Source: DASSWG01 sp041689995
Lineage (GTDB): Bacteria > Bacteroidota > Bacteroidia > Flavobacteriales > Flavobacteriaceae
DNA length: 30,490 bases
Assembly (NCBI GenBank): GCA_041689995.1
Contig: JBDNFD010000028.1
Coordinates: 1 to 30,490 of the forward strand
Reading direction: 5' to 3'
The translations under genes were made by a program, and so were the position numbers. Numbering within the stretch: position 1 is the first letter of the stretch; every line of letters starts with the position of its first letter. The notes below the pieces were generated by a model, which made no database searches, was not told where the DNA came from, and saw only the letters and a program-made list of their open reading frames with translations. Below, one piece after another: positions 1-7,016 of the stretch.

Positions 1-2
1 AA

Positions 3-116
3 AAACTAATAGAATCAATTGATATTGAATGGATTACTTGCAGGATAATAGCAAATATGGAAGATTTTGGTTTTCTAACAAATACGCATGATTTTAAATA
101 TCAAGCCGTTACGTAA
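3..116 (+). CDS. C-terminal end of an unknown protein (5' cut by window edge)
   Basis: An open frame enters from the left edge and ends at TAA 114-116, giving 37 residues that finish in the motif HDFKYQAVT. I do not recognise the family. It is mostly polar with no membrane segment. No start is visible, so it is either the tail of a longer gene or a chance open frame. The strong hairpin terminator at 380-428 lies 260 bases further on in the same direction, with only REP-like repeats between. Confidence that it is a real gene end is modest. Confidence 0.35.
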   Translation, partial: KLIESIDIEWITCRIIANMEDFGFLTNTHDFKYQAVT

Positions 117-162
117 AATTAATCTGGTGCGAAACTTGAGTAAAAGAATAAAAACTCCCAGT

Positions 163-219
163 TGTTCCATAGTATGGCTATCGCCAGTTTGCAACTGGTG
201 GCGATAAGAGTAAGAAAAA
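163..219. repeat. REP-like palindromic repeat, copy A
   Basis: A 57-base unit that recurs at 312-370. Both share the flank TAGTATGGCTATCGC and the tail AAGAGTRAGAAAAA. The centre is an imperfect inverted repeat (CCAGTT-TGC-AACTGG) able to fold into a hairpin. The size, the hairpin and the paired copies in non-coding DNA resemble REP/BIME elements mobilised by RAYT transposases. No transposase is visible here. Confidence 0.55.
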
Positions 220-311
220 TAGAAAACCACAATGTAAAAGTTATAGTTTTTTTATTGCGTGAATATTCCACTGCTATCTTCACAACCATTTTAAAACAAA
301 GTATCCCCCGC

Positions 312-370
312 TGTTCCCTAGTATGGCTATCGCTAGTTTTCAAAACTAGTGGCGTTAAGAGTGAGAAAAA
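312..370. repeat. REP-like palindromic repeat, copy B
   Basis: Second copy (59 bases) in the same orientation as copy A, 149 bases downstream. The hairpin core is CTAGTTTTCAAAACTAG, a perfect palindrome that differs from the core of copy A. The arms therefore changed in a compensating way while the flanks stayed almost identical, which suggests the structure is what is kept. The ~90 bases between the copies show no clear gene. Confidence 0.55.
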
Positions 371-379
371 AAGATGATG

Positions 380-428
380 AAGGTTCGACTACCTCCTTAG
401 AAGAGAGGTGGTCAAACCTTAGTTTTTT
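380..428 (+). terminator. Strong hairpin terminator, possibly bidirectional
   Basis: A 16-base stem (380-395 against 405-420, one mismatch and one G-T pair), a 9-base loop, then six T at 423-428. On the minus strand a run of seven T (A run 366-372) follows 8 bases after the stem, so it could also stop transcription of the XRE remnant, whose repaired frame ends at 412 inside the stem. Confidence 0.7.
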
Positions 429-718
429 GGCATAAAAACTTCTTTTTGATCAAGAATGAATCTATCATTTTAAAAATCATAGGGCGTTCTTCCGCGTTCA
501 GTTCCAGCATTAGTTTAAGCTGTTCCGTTGTGGTCTTGTCTCAATCTCAACTTCCCGTGGCAAATCGCCATCCAAATGAACAAGCCAGTCAATACTGACA
601 TTGAAGAAACGGGCAATCTTATCCAAAGCACTAACGGAAATCTCACGCTGTCCGTTCTCAATCTTGCTATAATTAGAACGGTGCATCCCAATTAAATCAG
701 CAATCTCTTGTTGCTTGA
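412..718 (-). pseudogene. XRE-family helix-turn-helix regulator, truncated and frameshifted
   Basis: The minus strand encodes most of an XRE/Cro-type DNA-binding domain. The recognition-helix region reads IADLIGMHRSNYSKIENGQR and is followed by ALDKIARFFNVSIDWLV, typical of small Bacteroidota XRE regulators. Two lesions are visible. First, the start is gone: upstream of about 718 the sequence becomes an RHS fragment on the other strand, so helix 1 and the start codon are missing. Second, the current frame stops at 510-512, but a -1 shift near 534-537 restores the usual C-terminus (TTEQLKLMLELNAEERP, then FKMIDSFLIKKK) up to a TGA at 412-414. One lost base near TCTTGTC explains it. The family identification is good; a working product is unlikely. 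Confidence 0.75.
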
Positions 719-1061
719 AAACGTTTCCTACGACCAAAACGGGAACATCACCGCCCTGAAACGCTACGGCCTGCATTTCGATGCCCAGGGCGATCCGGAA
801 AGTATCGACGTTATCGATGATTTATCGTATTTTTACAAACCTTTGAGTAACCAGTTGATGAAAGTAAACGACCAAGCATACGGTGAAGACTTTAAAAACG
901 GCTCCAACAGCGGCGATGACGATGCTTATGATTTGAACGGGAACATGGTGGAGGACAAAAACAAGGAAATCACCATCACCTACAACCATTTGAACCTTCC
1001 GGTGAAGGTGAGCAAAGATTACGATGCAGAGGGATATATTGAATATAAGGACAAGCTTTAG
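718..1061 (+). pseudogene. RHS/YD-repeat protein fragment
   Basis: The plus strand encodes about 115 residues with RHS/YD-repeat hallmarks: SYDQNGNITALKR near the left end, AYDLNGNM in the middle and ITYNHLNLPVKV near the right. These occur in the conserved core of large Bacteroidota RHS proteins just before the variable toxin tip. The fragment starts abruptly at the junction with the XRE remnant. It ends at TAG 1059-1061 after GYIEYKDKL, where intact relatives usually have a longer YIEYxYDxxGxKL motif, so a few codons also seem deleted. RHS genes are normally several kilobases, so this is a displaced fragment, not a gene. No tip or immunity gene follows. Confidence 0.75.
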
Positions 1062-1150
1062 GCTTGAACTCCAAAATTTAAAAACGCTTTTGATTTCTAA
1101 TCGGGATTCCAATCAACGCGGAGTCGCGATGATTTGAAATTATAAAACCC

Positions 1151-1172
1151 TGCAACTACCAGTTGCAGTTTT
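1151..1172 (-). terminator. Short hairpin terminator after the RsmI-like gene
   Basis: A perfect 7-base inverted repeat, TGCAACT-ACC-AGTTGCA (1151-1167), lies 5 bases beyond the methyltransferase stop codon. T runs flank it on both strands (GTTTTT on plus; GGGTTTT on minus). The core resembles that of REP copy A in rearranged order, so it may be a reused repeat. Confidence 0.5.
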
Positions 1173-1907
1173 TCAATCTTTCTGAAGAATGAATATTGTC
1201 GGACGTTTGTGAAGTTCCAACTTCGTTTTTTTCCATTCGGCAATAGTTTGGGTATAAATATATTCCGAGGACAAAGTTACTTCACAGCCAATGCACAAAT
1301 TTGTTGAAGGATGCAAATATTGCATTAAATCTTCCAGTAATTTATCGTTCCTGTATGGTGTTTCAATAAAAATCTGGGCTTGGTTTCGTTCAGACGATAA
1401 GCGTTCCAAGCGTTTTATTTCTTGTTTACGTTCCGATTTTCCGATGGGCAAATATCCGTTAAAAGCAAAATTTTGACCATTCATTCCGCTGCTCATCATT
1501 GTCAATATAATCGAAGAAGGACCAACCAAAGGAACAACTTTTACATGATCTTTATGGGCAAGTTTTACGACTTGAGCTCCCGGATCTGCAATTCCAGGAC
1601 AACCGGCTTCACTCAAAAGTCCGACGTCATGACCTTCTTTGCACGGATTTAAAAACAATGGAATATCTTCTTCCGGTGTATGTTTGTTCAATAATTCAAA
1701 CTTCAAGGAAGACTGGGGCTTATTGGAAACCAAGGATTTAATGAATTTACGGGCTGTTTTTTCGTTTTCGGCAATATAATAATCAATTTCCGTAATTTTT
1801 TTTCGAATGGAAAGGGGCAACACTTCCAAAGGCGCCTGACTTCCCAATCCTGTGGGGATCAAAAATAATCTTCCGGGATGAAAAGTTTGTTTTATGGAAC
1901 CGGACAT
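1173..1907 (-). CDS. RsmI-like SAM-dependent methyltransferase (tetrapyrrole methylase fold)
   Basis: A 244-residue protein of the tetrapyrrole-methylase superfamily, close to RsmI, which 2'-O-methylates C1402 of 16S rRNA. Seen in the sequence: LFLIPTGLG near residues 15-22, AENEKTARKF (47-56), the SAM-site motif LSEAGCPGIADPG (98-110), LVGPSSIILTMMSSG (127-141) and NGYLPI (150-155). Bacteroidota often carry this shorter paralog besides a canonical RsmI, so the exact RNA target is uncertain. The ATG at 1907 gives about a dozen extra residues ahead of the conserved start; no better start is visible. It is the last gene of the dnaA-phosphatase block, 65 bases after the phosphatase, with a hairpin terminator right behind it. 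Confidence 0.85.
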   Translation of the reverse strand: MSGSIKQTFHPGRLFLIPTGLGSQAPLEVLPLSIRKKITEIDYYIAENEKTARKFIKSLVSNKPQSSLKFELLNKHTPEEDIPLFLNPCKEGHDVGLLSEAGCPGIADPGAQVVKLAHKDHVKVVPLVGPSSIILTMMSSGMNGQNFAFNGYLPIGKSERKQEIKRLERLSSERNQAQIFIETPYRNDKLLEDLMQYLHPSTNLCIGCEVTLSSEYIYTQTIAEWKKTKLELHKRPTIFILQKD

Positions 1908-1972
1908 TGAAATGGGTTTTATTTCTTTAAAAAGTTCGAGCTGTCGGTTGCATATATCAACTTATGAGAAAT

Positions 1973-2437
1973 TCATGAAAGTTCGTTCGCAATTCGATCG
2001 CAAGCGGTATCGAGCAGTTTATAAACATTTAAAAAACCTTCCTCCCCTTCCCCAAAATATGGATCTGGGACATCTCGGTTTTCATCGATAAAAACCTTGT
2101 TCAAAATCATGGAAATCTTTGCTTTCTCTTCTTCATTTCGGGCCAAGGAAATCACATCGCTATAATTCTCATGATCCATCACGTAAATTTGATCAAATTC
2201 ATCAAAGTCCGCTATTTCGAACTGTCTTCCTCGCTGAGCGGAAAGGTCTAAATTGAATTTTTTTCCAATGCGGATAGAACGCTCATCAGGCAAATAGCCC
2301 ACATGATAATTGGAAGTGCCGGCGGAATCTACCATTACTTCTTCGGAATCTACTTTCGATTCAAGAATAGCTTGTGCCAATGGCGATCTACAAATATTCC
2401 CCAAACAAATCATTAAAATTTTAGTTTTATGGCTCAA
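1973..2437 (-). CDS. Low-molecular-weight protein-tyrosine phosphatase
   Basis: Cytosolic phosphatase of the LMW-PTP family, 154 residues. The P-loop CLGNICRS (C11 nucleophile, R17) is at the N-terminus, and the general-acid loop DPYF (D125-P126) lies late in the protein, as the family requires. The start is a TTG (2435-2437) that overlaps the dnaA stop codon; the first ATG begins inside the P-loop strand and would leave too little in front of it, so TTG is preferred. Translational coupling to dnaA is implied. In Bacteroidota such enzymes may act on tyrosine-phosphorylated proteins of polysaccharide export, but nothing here fixes the substrate. Confidence 0.9.
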   Translation of the reverse strand: MSHKTKILMICLGNICRSPLAQAILESKVDSEEVMVDSAGTSNYHVGYLPDERSIRIGKKFNLDLSAQRGRQFEIADFDEFDQIYVMDHENYSDVISLARNEEEKAKISMILNKVFIDENRDVPDPYFGEGEEGFLNVYKLLDTACDRIANELS

Positions 2438-3861
2438 ACCGTCAGCTTTTTATTTAGGTCTTCCACAAATTTGCGGAACTGTTTATCCGTGGAAGAAAGA
2501 TTATTGACCGTTTTGCATGCGTGAAGAACCGTGGCGTGATCGCGCTTTCCTATCTGGCTGCCAATACTTGCCAAGGAAGCTTTTGTCATTTTTTTCGCAA
2601 AAAACATGGCAATTTGCCGCGCCTGTACAATATGTCGTTTTCTGGTCTTTGATTGCAGGGTTTCGACATCCATTTGGAAATAGCCGCTCACCACTTTCTG
2701 GATATATTCAATGGAAACTTCGCGCTTGGTATTTTTCACATAATTATCCACGATCTTTTTGGCAAGTTCGAGCGTAATATCCTTTTTATTGAATGAAGAA
2801 TGTGCGATCAATGAAATAATGGCACCTTCCAATTCGCGAATATTCGTCTTGATGTTGTTCGCCAAAAACTCAACGATTTCTTCTGGCATCTCCACGCCAT
2901 CTCGATAGAGTTTACTTTTGATAATGGAAACCCTGGTCTCAAAATCAGGTTGTTGTAATTCAGCTGAAAGTCCCCATTTAAAACGTGATAATAACCGCTG
3001 TTCAATATCCTGCATATCCACCGGGGCTTTGTCGCTCGTCAAAATGACTTGTTTTCCGTTCTGGTGCAAATGGTTGAAAATATGGAAAAATACGTCCTGG
3101 GTTCCTGCTTTCCCCGACAAAAGTTGAATGTCGTCCACTACCAGAACATCAATAATCTGATAGAAATGTATAAAATCGTTGCGGTTATTTTTTCTGACAG
3201 ATTCAATATATTGTTGGGTAAACTTTTCGGCAGTAATATACAAAACGGTTTTTTCGGGATATTTATCCTTTATTTCTACTCCAATGGCATGCGCCAGATG
3301 GGTTTTCCCCAAACCAACCCCACCGAAAACCAGCAATGGATTGAAAGAAGTGCCGCCAGGTTTGTTTGCCACCGCCATTCCTGCCGAACGAGCCAATCGG
3401 TTCGAATCGCCTTCCAAGAAATTGTCGAAACTGTAATTAGCGTTTAACTGGGAATCGATTTTTATATTTCGGATACCTGGAATCACAAAAGGATTTCGCA
3501 ACTCGGGACTTTTATTTTTCAGCGGAACATCGACCTGTTGAGAAACCACTTGGCTTCGTTGCAAACTCGGTATTTTTTCGGTGAAAGGCAATTTATTTCC
3601 ATAGGTATTTTCCATCCGGATGACATAAACCAATTTTGCGTTTCCACCAATTTCTTTTGTAAGGGCAACTTTTAAAAGTTTGACGTAATGCTCTTCAAGC
3701 CATTCATAAAAGAATTTTGAAGGAACCTGAACGCTCAGCGAATCATCGGTCAATTTGACGGCTTTTATGGGCTCAAACCATGTTTTAAAGGCTTGAGGGG
3801 TGATATTATCTTCGATAAAAGAAAGACAACTTTCCCAAACTGTTTCAGCAGTTTTACCCAT
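2434..3861 (-). CDS. dnaA: Chromosomal replication initiator DnaA
   Basis: Full-length DnaA (475 residues), the AAA+ ATPase that melts the replication origin. Domain I covers about residues 1-85. Domain III has Walker A GGVGLGKT (180-187), Walker B VVDDIQLL (241-248), an arginine-finger region LLSRF (290-294) and sensor 2 IRELEGA (341-347). Domain IV ends with the DnaA-box-binding signature GKRDHATVLHA (438-448). It opens the minus-strand block with the phosphatase and the RsmI-like methyltransferase. I see no cluster of DnaA boxes beside it, so the origin is probably elsewhere. Confidence 0.98.
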   Translation of the reverse strand: MGKTAETVWESCLSFIEDNITPQAFKTWFEPIKAVKLTDDSLSVQVPSKFFYEWLEEHYVKLLKVALTKEIGGNAKLVYVIRMENTYGNKLPFTEKIPSLQRSQVVSQQVDVPLKNKSPELRNPFVIPGIRNIKIDSQLNANYSFDNFLEGDSNRLARSAGMAVANKPGGTSFNPLLVFGGVGLGKTHLAHAIGVEIKDKYPEKTVLYITAEKFTQQYIESVRKNNRNDFIHFYQIIDVLVVDDIQLLSGKAGTQDVFFHIFNHLHQNGKQVILTSDKAPVDMQDIEQRLLSRFKWGLSAELQQPDFETRVSIIKSKLYRDGVEMPEEIVEFLANNIKTNIRELEGAIISLIAHSSFNKKDITLELAKKIVDNYVKNTKREVSIEYIQKVVSGYFQMDVETLQSKTRKRHIVQARQIAMFFAKKMTKASLASIGSQIGKRDHATVLHACKTVNNLSSTDKQFRKFVEDLNKKLTV

Positions 3862-3914
3862 AATACTAAATTGTATTTACTTTTTGGTTAGTAATGAATG
3901 ACATACAAAAAGAG

Positions 3915-3952
3915 TTTGTTCACCCTTTAGGAACAACAAATATGTGAACAAA
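3915..3952. promoter_or_regulatory. Inverted repeat between dnaA and the thioesterase gene
   Basis: A perfect 9-base inverted repeat, TTTGTTCAC (3915-3923) and GTGAACAAA (3944-3952), separated by 20 bases, sits in the ~200-base divergent spacer. The half-site spacing (about 29 bases centre to centre, near three helical turns) would suit a dimeric regulator binding one DNA face. A TATTTG element close to the Bacteroidota -7 motif lies on the minus strand within it (CAAATA, 3937-3942). Its role is inferred from position only. Confidence 0.35.
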
Positions 3953-4060
3953 AAAGCTAATAAAAAAACAAAATAGGTCTTGAATTTTAGGATTTTTTTT
4001 TGCATACTTGAAGCGTTTCAAACTTACGAAAATATCCAAGCATCAACTGTTAAATTTTAT

Positions 4061-4459
4061 ATGAAAAAATATATTTCTTTTATCAAAGTACGTTATGCCG
4101 AAACCGATCAAATGGGTGTGGTACATCATGGGAATTATGCGCAGTATCTTGAATTGGCTCGTATCGAATGGCTCGAACAATTCGGGGTTTCGTATAAAAA
4201 AATGGAAGAAGATGGCGTGATGTTGCCGGTTTACGAATTGAAATTCAAGTTCTTACGACCCGCAAAATTCGAAGATGTATTGAGAGTGGAAACCAATTTA
4301 CTGGAACTACCTTCGGCGAAAATTGTATTTGAATACCTTATTTTTAACCAGAATGAAATTTTGCTCACAAAAGCTTCTTCCACCTTGGTTTTTATGGATT
4401 CCCTTTCCAAACGGCCCATTAAATGTCCTGATTATATCCTTGAAAAATTGAAGGCGTAA
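4061..4459 (+). CDS. YbgC/FadM-type acyl-CoA thioesterase
   Basis: A 132-residue hot-dog-fold thioesterase that hydrolyses acyl-CoA (or acyl-ACP) thioesters in the cytosol. The 4HBT signature VRYAETDQMGVVHHGNYAQY lies at residues 9-28, followed by the helix LELARIEWL. The frame is open back to 3980, but the conserved domain starts at the ATG at 4061, and the 27 extra residues look like translated spacer. It is divergent from dnaA, a pairing I associate with flavobacteria, so it may belong to the housekeeping block. It is followed 99 bases later by the KASIII gene, so it may also supply thioesterase activity to the acyl-chain operon. Confidence 0.88.
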   Translation: MKKYISFIKVRYAETDQMGVVHHGNYAQYLELARIEWLEQFGVSYKKMEEDGVMLPVYELKFKFLRPAKFEDVLRVETNLLELPSAKIVFEYLIFNQNEILLTKASSTLVFMDSLSKRPIKCPDYILEKLKA

Positions 4460-4558
4460 AAAACTTGCTGAAACCGCTAGTTCTACTCAAAAATTGAAAG
4501 ATGGAATTTCAGGCGTTTCATAAAAATATTCAGTAATATTGTGATAATTTTTAAACGC

Positions 4559-5623
4559 ATGTTGGAGATTTCCGAGCAGTATATCAATGCAATCAGCTAT
4601 CATTTTCCGGAGCGCTCCGTGACCAATGAGGAAGTGCTGCAAGATTATTTCCATTTTGCCGGAAAAAACGCGGATAAAACCCTGACCACAGATCGCATCT
4701 ATGAACAATGCCACATTCGGAACCGTTTTCAAAGTGATCCGTCCGAAACCGCCAAAGATCTGGGAAACCGTGCAGCGGAAAAACTTTTTGAAGAATGGAA
4801 AATCGCAAAAGATTCCATTGATTACCTAATTTTTGTTTCTGATGCGCTGGAATATAAAGGACCAACCACAGCCTGCATTATGCAGCACAATTTAGGCTTA
4901 AAAAAATCCATCGGAGCTATCGATATTTTACACGGCTGCACAGGATTTATTTATGGAACCAGCATCGCAAAAGCATTGATAATTTCCGGCCAAGCCAATA
5001 ATGTATTACTTATTACCGCCGATGTTCCCTCAAAAGTCGTTCATCCGGAAGATATCGAATTGCGGTCAATTTTCAGTGACGCTGGTGCTGCAACCTTGGT
5101 CAGTAACAAGAAGATCGAAAATGGAATAAACGCTACTATAGGAAATTTCATTTTCGGCACAGACGGTTCTGGGGAACATGCCTTGAAAGTGGAGCGTTCT
5201 GCCACTAGAAATCCTGCTGATATTCAATGGTTAAGCCAGTTCGAAGATGTGCCCCACAGAAATAATGGAGGAAGGTTGGTGATGAAAAGTTCAAAAATAT
5301 TCCTGTTCGCTTTGCGTATCGTTCCGAAATTAATTGCTGCATTATTGGAAAAGGAGAATCTATCAAATGAAGAGGTTTCTTATTATATTTTGCACCAAGC
5401 AAACGGACAAATGCTGGATTTTATTCGAAAAAGAATGAAACTAGAAAAAGAAAAATTCATCATTAATATCGAAGAAATTGGCAATACGGTTTCAGCCTCC
5501 ATTCCCATTGCGCTTTGTGAAACCTTTCAGAATAAAAAGCCAAAACCCAATGATAAAATTTTGCTGGCCGGTTTTGGAATTGGACTTTCATGGGGAGGAA
5601 CGGTGATAATGATTGGAGATTAA
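4559..5623 (+). CDS. KASIII-like 3-oxoacyl-ACP synthase (first copy)
   Basis: A 354-residue thiolase-fold condensing enzyme of the FabH/KASIII type, expected to join an acyl-CoA (or acyl-ACP) starter to a malonyl-ACP extender. The catalytic triad is complete: C127 in HGCTGF, H279 in ILHQAN and N309 in GNTVSASIP, with the C-terminal GFGIGLSWGG loop. An in-frame GTG at 4541 would add six residues; the ATG at 4559 is preferred because it leads straight into the usual first strand. The active-site context HGCTG differs from GCSG in the second copy, so the two enzymes probably have different substrates. It is separated from the carrier-protein gene by 104 bases that contain a small tandem repeat. 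Confidence 0.9.
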   Translation: MLEISEQYINAISYHFPERSVTNEEVLQDYFHFAGKNADKTLTTDRIYEQCHIRNRFQSDPSETAKDLGNRAAEKLFEEWKIAKDSIDYLIFVSDALEYKGPTTACIMQHNLGLKKSIGAIDILHGCTGFIYGTSIAKALIISGQANNVLLITADVPSKVVHPEDIELRSIFSDAGAATLVSNKKIENGINATIGNFIFGTDGSGEHALKVERSATRNPADIQWLSQFEDVPHRNNGGRLVMKSSKIFLFALRIVPKLIAALLEKENLSNEEVSYYILHQANGQMLDFIRKRMKLEKEKFIINIEEIGNTVSASIPIALCETFQNKKPKPNDKILLAGFGIGLSWGGTVIMIGD

Positions 5624-5638
5624 CGATTGGAGATTAAC
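5611..5638 (+). repeat. 14-base tandem duplication at the KASIII stop
   Basis: GATTGGAGATTAAC occurs twice in a row (5611-5624 and 5625-5638), and the gene's TAA stop lies in the first copy. It probably arose by slippage; similar simple repeats occur at 7761-7803. Confidence 0.7.
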
Positions 5639-5727
5639 GATTTTGGATTTATGTACAGGCTCGATTAATCGCGTCTCTTTGCCTCTATAATTTTATTAAA
5701 CGACCACCGACCAAACAAACATAGAAT

Positions 5728-5961
5728 ATGAATCTTCCCGACTTTATAAAGATAATAGAAGCTGAATTTGATGAACTCGAACCCGGAACTTTACAGAAAG
5801 ATACAAGTTTTAAAGATTTGGATGAATGGAGCTCCATGCATGCCTTAATTATCATTGCACTGATTGATACCGAATATGACGTGATTTTGACCGGTGATGA
5901 TCTTTCATCGATTTCCACGGTTGAAGAACTCTATAATATTGTCAATTCCAGAATAAATTAA
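5728..5961 (+). CDS. Acyl carrier protein
   Basis: A 77-residue acidic helical carrier protein. Residues 28-52 align with the four-helix ACP core. The phosphopantetheine serine is S36 in EWSSMHAL, where canonical carriers have DSL, so here it is SSM: the aspartate before the serine is replaced and Met follows. This is tolerated in specialised carriers but may select a dedicated phosphopantetheinyl transferase or partner set. It sits between two KASIII genes and its TAA overlaps the start of the second by one base (TAATG), so it is almost certainly their dedicated carrier and not the FabF/FabD-type housekeeping ACP. Confident as an ACP; the acyl cargo is unknown. Confidence 0.85.
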   Translation: MNLPDFIKIIEAEFDELEPGTLQKDTSFKDLDEWSSMHALIIIALIDTEYDVILTGDDLSSISTVEELYNIVNSRIN

Positions 5962-7016
5962 TGCCATTTTTCTCCCTACATAACACAAAGATTTCCGGAA
6001 TTGCCGCAGCGGTGCCGAAAAATACCGAATCCAATTGGGACTACAATTTATTGACCGAAACCGAAAAAAAACTGTTGATCAAAACCACCGGGGTAGAAAA
6101 TCGTCGCGTTGCGCCCAAAGGAATGACCACCTCCGATTTGTGTTTTGAAGCAGCGGAAAAACTCATTAAAGAATTAGGATGGGAAAAAAACGAAATCCAG
6201 GCTTTGGTTTTTCTTTCCCAATCGCGCGATTATTATCTACCCGCCACCTCCATTATTTTGCAAAATCGTTTGGGGCTTCCAACCAGTTGTATGGCTTTTG
6301 ACATTGGTTTGGGCTGTTCGGGCTTTCCGTATGGATTATCCGTTTTGGGAAGCATTATTTCCGCCACCGGAATAAAAAAAGCCTTGTTGATGATGGGCGA
6401 TATTTCTTCCGCTACTTGTGCCAAAGAAGACAAAAGCACCTATCCCCTTTTCGGCGATGCCGGAACGGTGACCGCTTTGGAATTTGATAAAAATGCGGAT
6501 CCCATGCACTTTCAATTGAACAGCTACGGCGCGGGACATAAAGCAATTATTATTCCCCACGGAGGAATTCGTAATTTGATTTCAACAAATTCTTTCAACA
6601 AAAAGGAAGTGGCGAAGGGAATTTCCAGAAGCGATCTCAACTTGGCTCTGAACGGTTTGGATGTGTTCAACTTTTCCATTACAAAAGTCCCGCAAAGTTT
6701 GAAGGATTTTCTATTGGAAACGAATTCTGAACCAGAAGATTACGACTATTTCTTGATGCACCAAGCAAATAAATTGATGAACGAAACCATTCGAAAAAAA
6801 TTAAAATTTGAACCGGAAAAAGTCCCCTACTCCATTCAACATTATGGAAATACGAGTTCTGCTTCCATACCTTTAACATTGGTTACGCAATTGAACCGAG
6901 AACTGCGCGAAAAAAAATTACATTTGTTGCTGACTGGTTTTGGCGTGGGACTTTCTTGGGGAATCGCTTCCCTGAAAACCAACAAAATTTGTTGTCCTGA
7001 ACTTATCGAATTATGA
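5961..7016 (+). CDS. KASIII-like 3-oxoacyl-ACP synthase (second copy)
   Basis: A 351-residue KASIII-family condensing enzyme with the triad C119 (GLGCSGF), H267 (LMHQAN) and N297 (YGNTSSASIP). It has the usual TTGVENRRV segment (42-50) that lines the CoA tunnel in FabH, which the first copy lacks (it has CHIRNRF instead). It starts on the last base of the ACP stop and ends overlapping the SDR start (ATGA), so ACP, synthase and reductase are translationally coupled. The two synthases are clearly diverged. They could act in successive condensations, or one could act as an acyltransferase or ester-forming KASIII, which some family members do. Confidence 0.9.
   Translation: MPFFSLHNTKISGIAAAVPKNTESNWDYNLLTETEKKLLIKTTGVENRRVAPKGMTTSDLCFEAAEKLIKELGWEKNEIQALVFLSQSRDYYLPATSIILQNRLGLPTSCMAFDIGLGCSGFPYGLSVLGSIISATGIKKALLMMGDISSATCAKEDKSTYPLFGDAGTVTALEFDKNADPMHFQLNSYGAGHKAIIIPHGGIRNLISTNSFNKKEVAKGISRSDLNLALNGLDVFNFSITKVPQSLKDFLLETNSEPEDYDYFLMHQANKLMNETIRKKLKFEPEKVPYSIQHYGNTSSASIPLTLVTQLNRELREKKLHLLLTGFGVGLSWGIASLKTNKICCPELIEL

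Noticed and set aside
163..370. CRISPR-like direct repeats
   Set aside because: Only two copies, 149 bases apart, with hairpin cores that differ and no spacer pattern or cas genes.
2744..2752. DnaA-box-like TTATCCACG inside dnaA, as evidence of oriC here
   Set aside because: Only one near-match (8 of 9), inside coding sequence, and no cluster of boxes or AT-rich unwinding element in the 3862-4060 spacer.
3049..3447. 132-residue plus-strand frame antisense to dnaA
   Set aside because: It lies entirely inside dnaA, and its sequence shows no family features. It is a shadow of the real gene.
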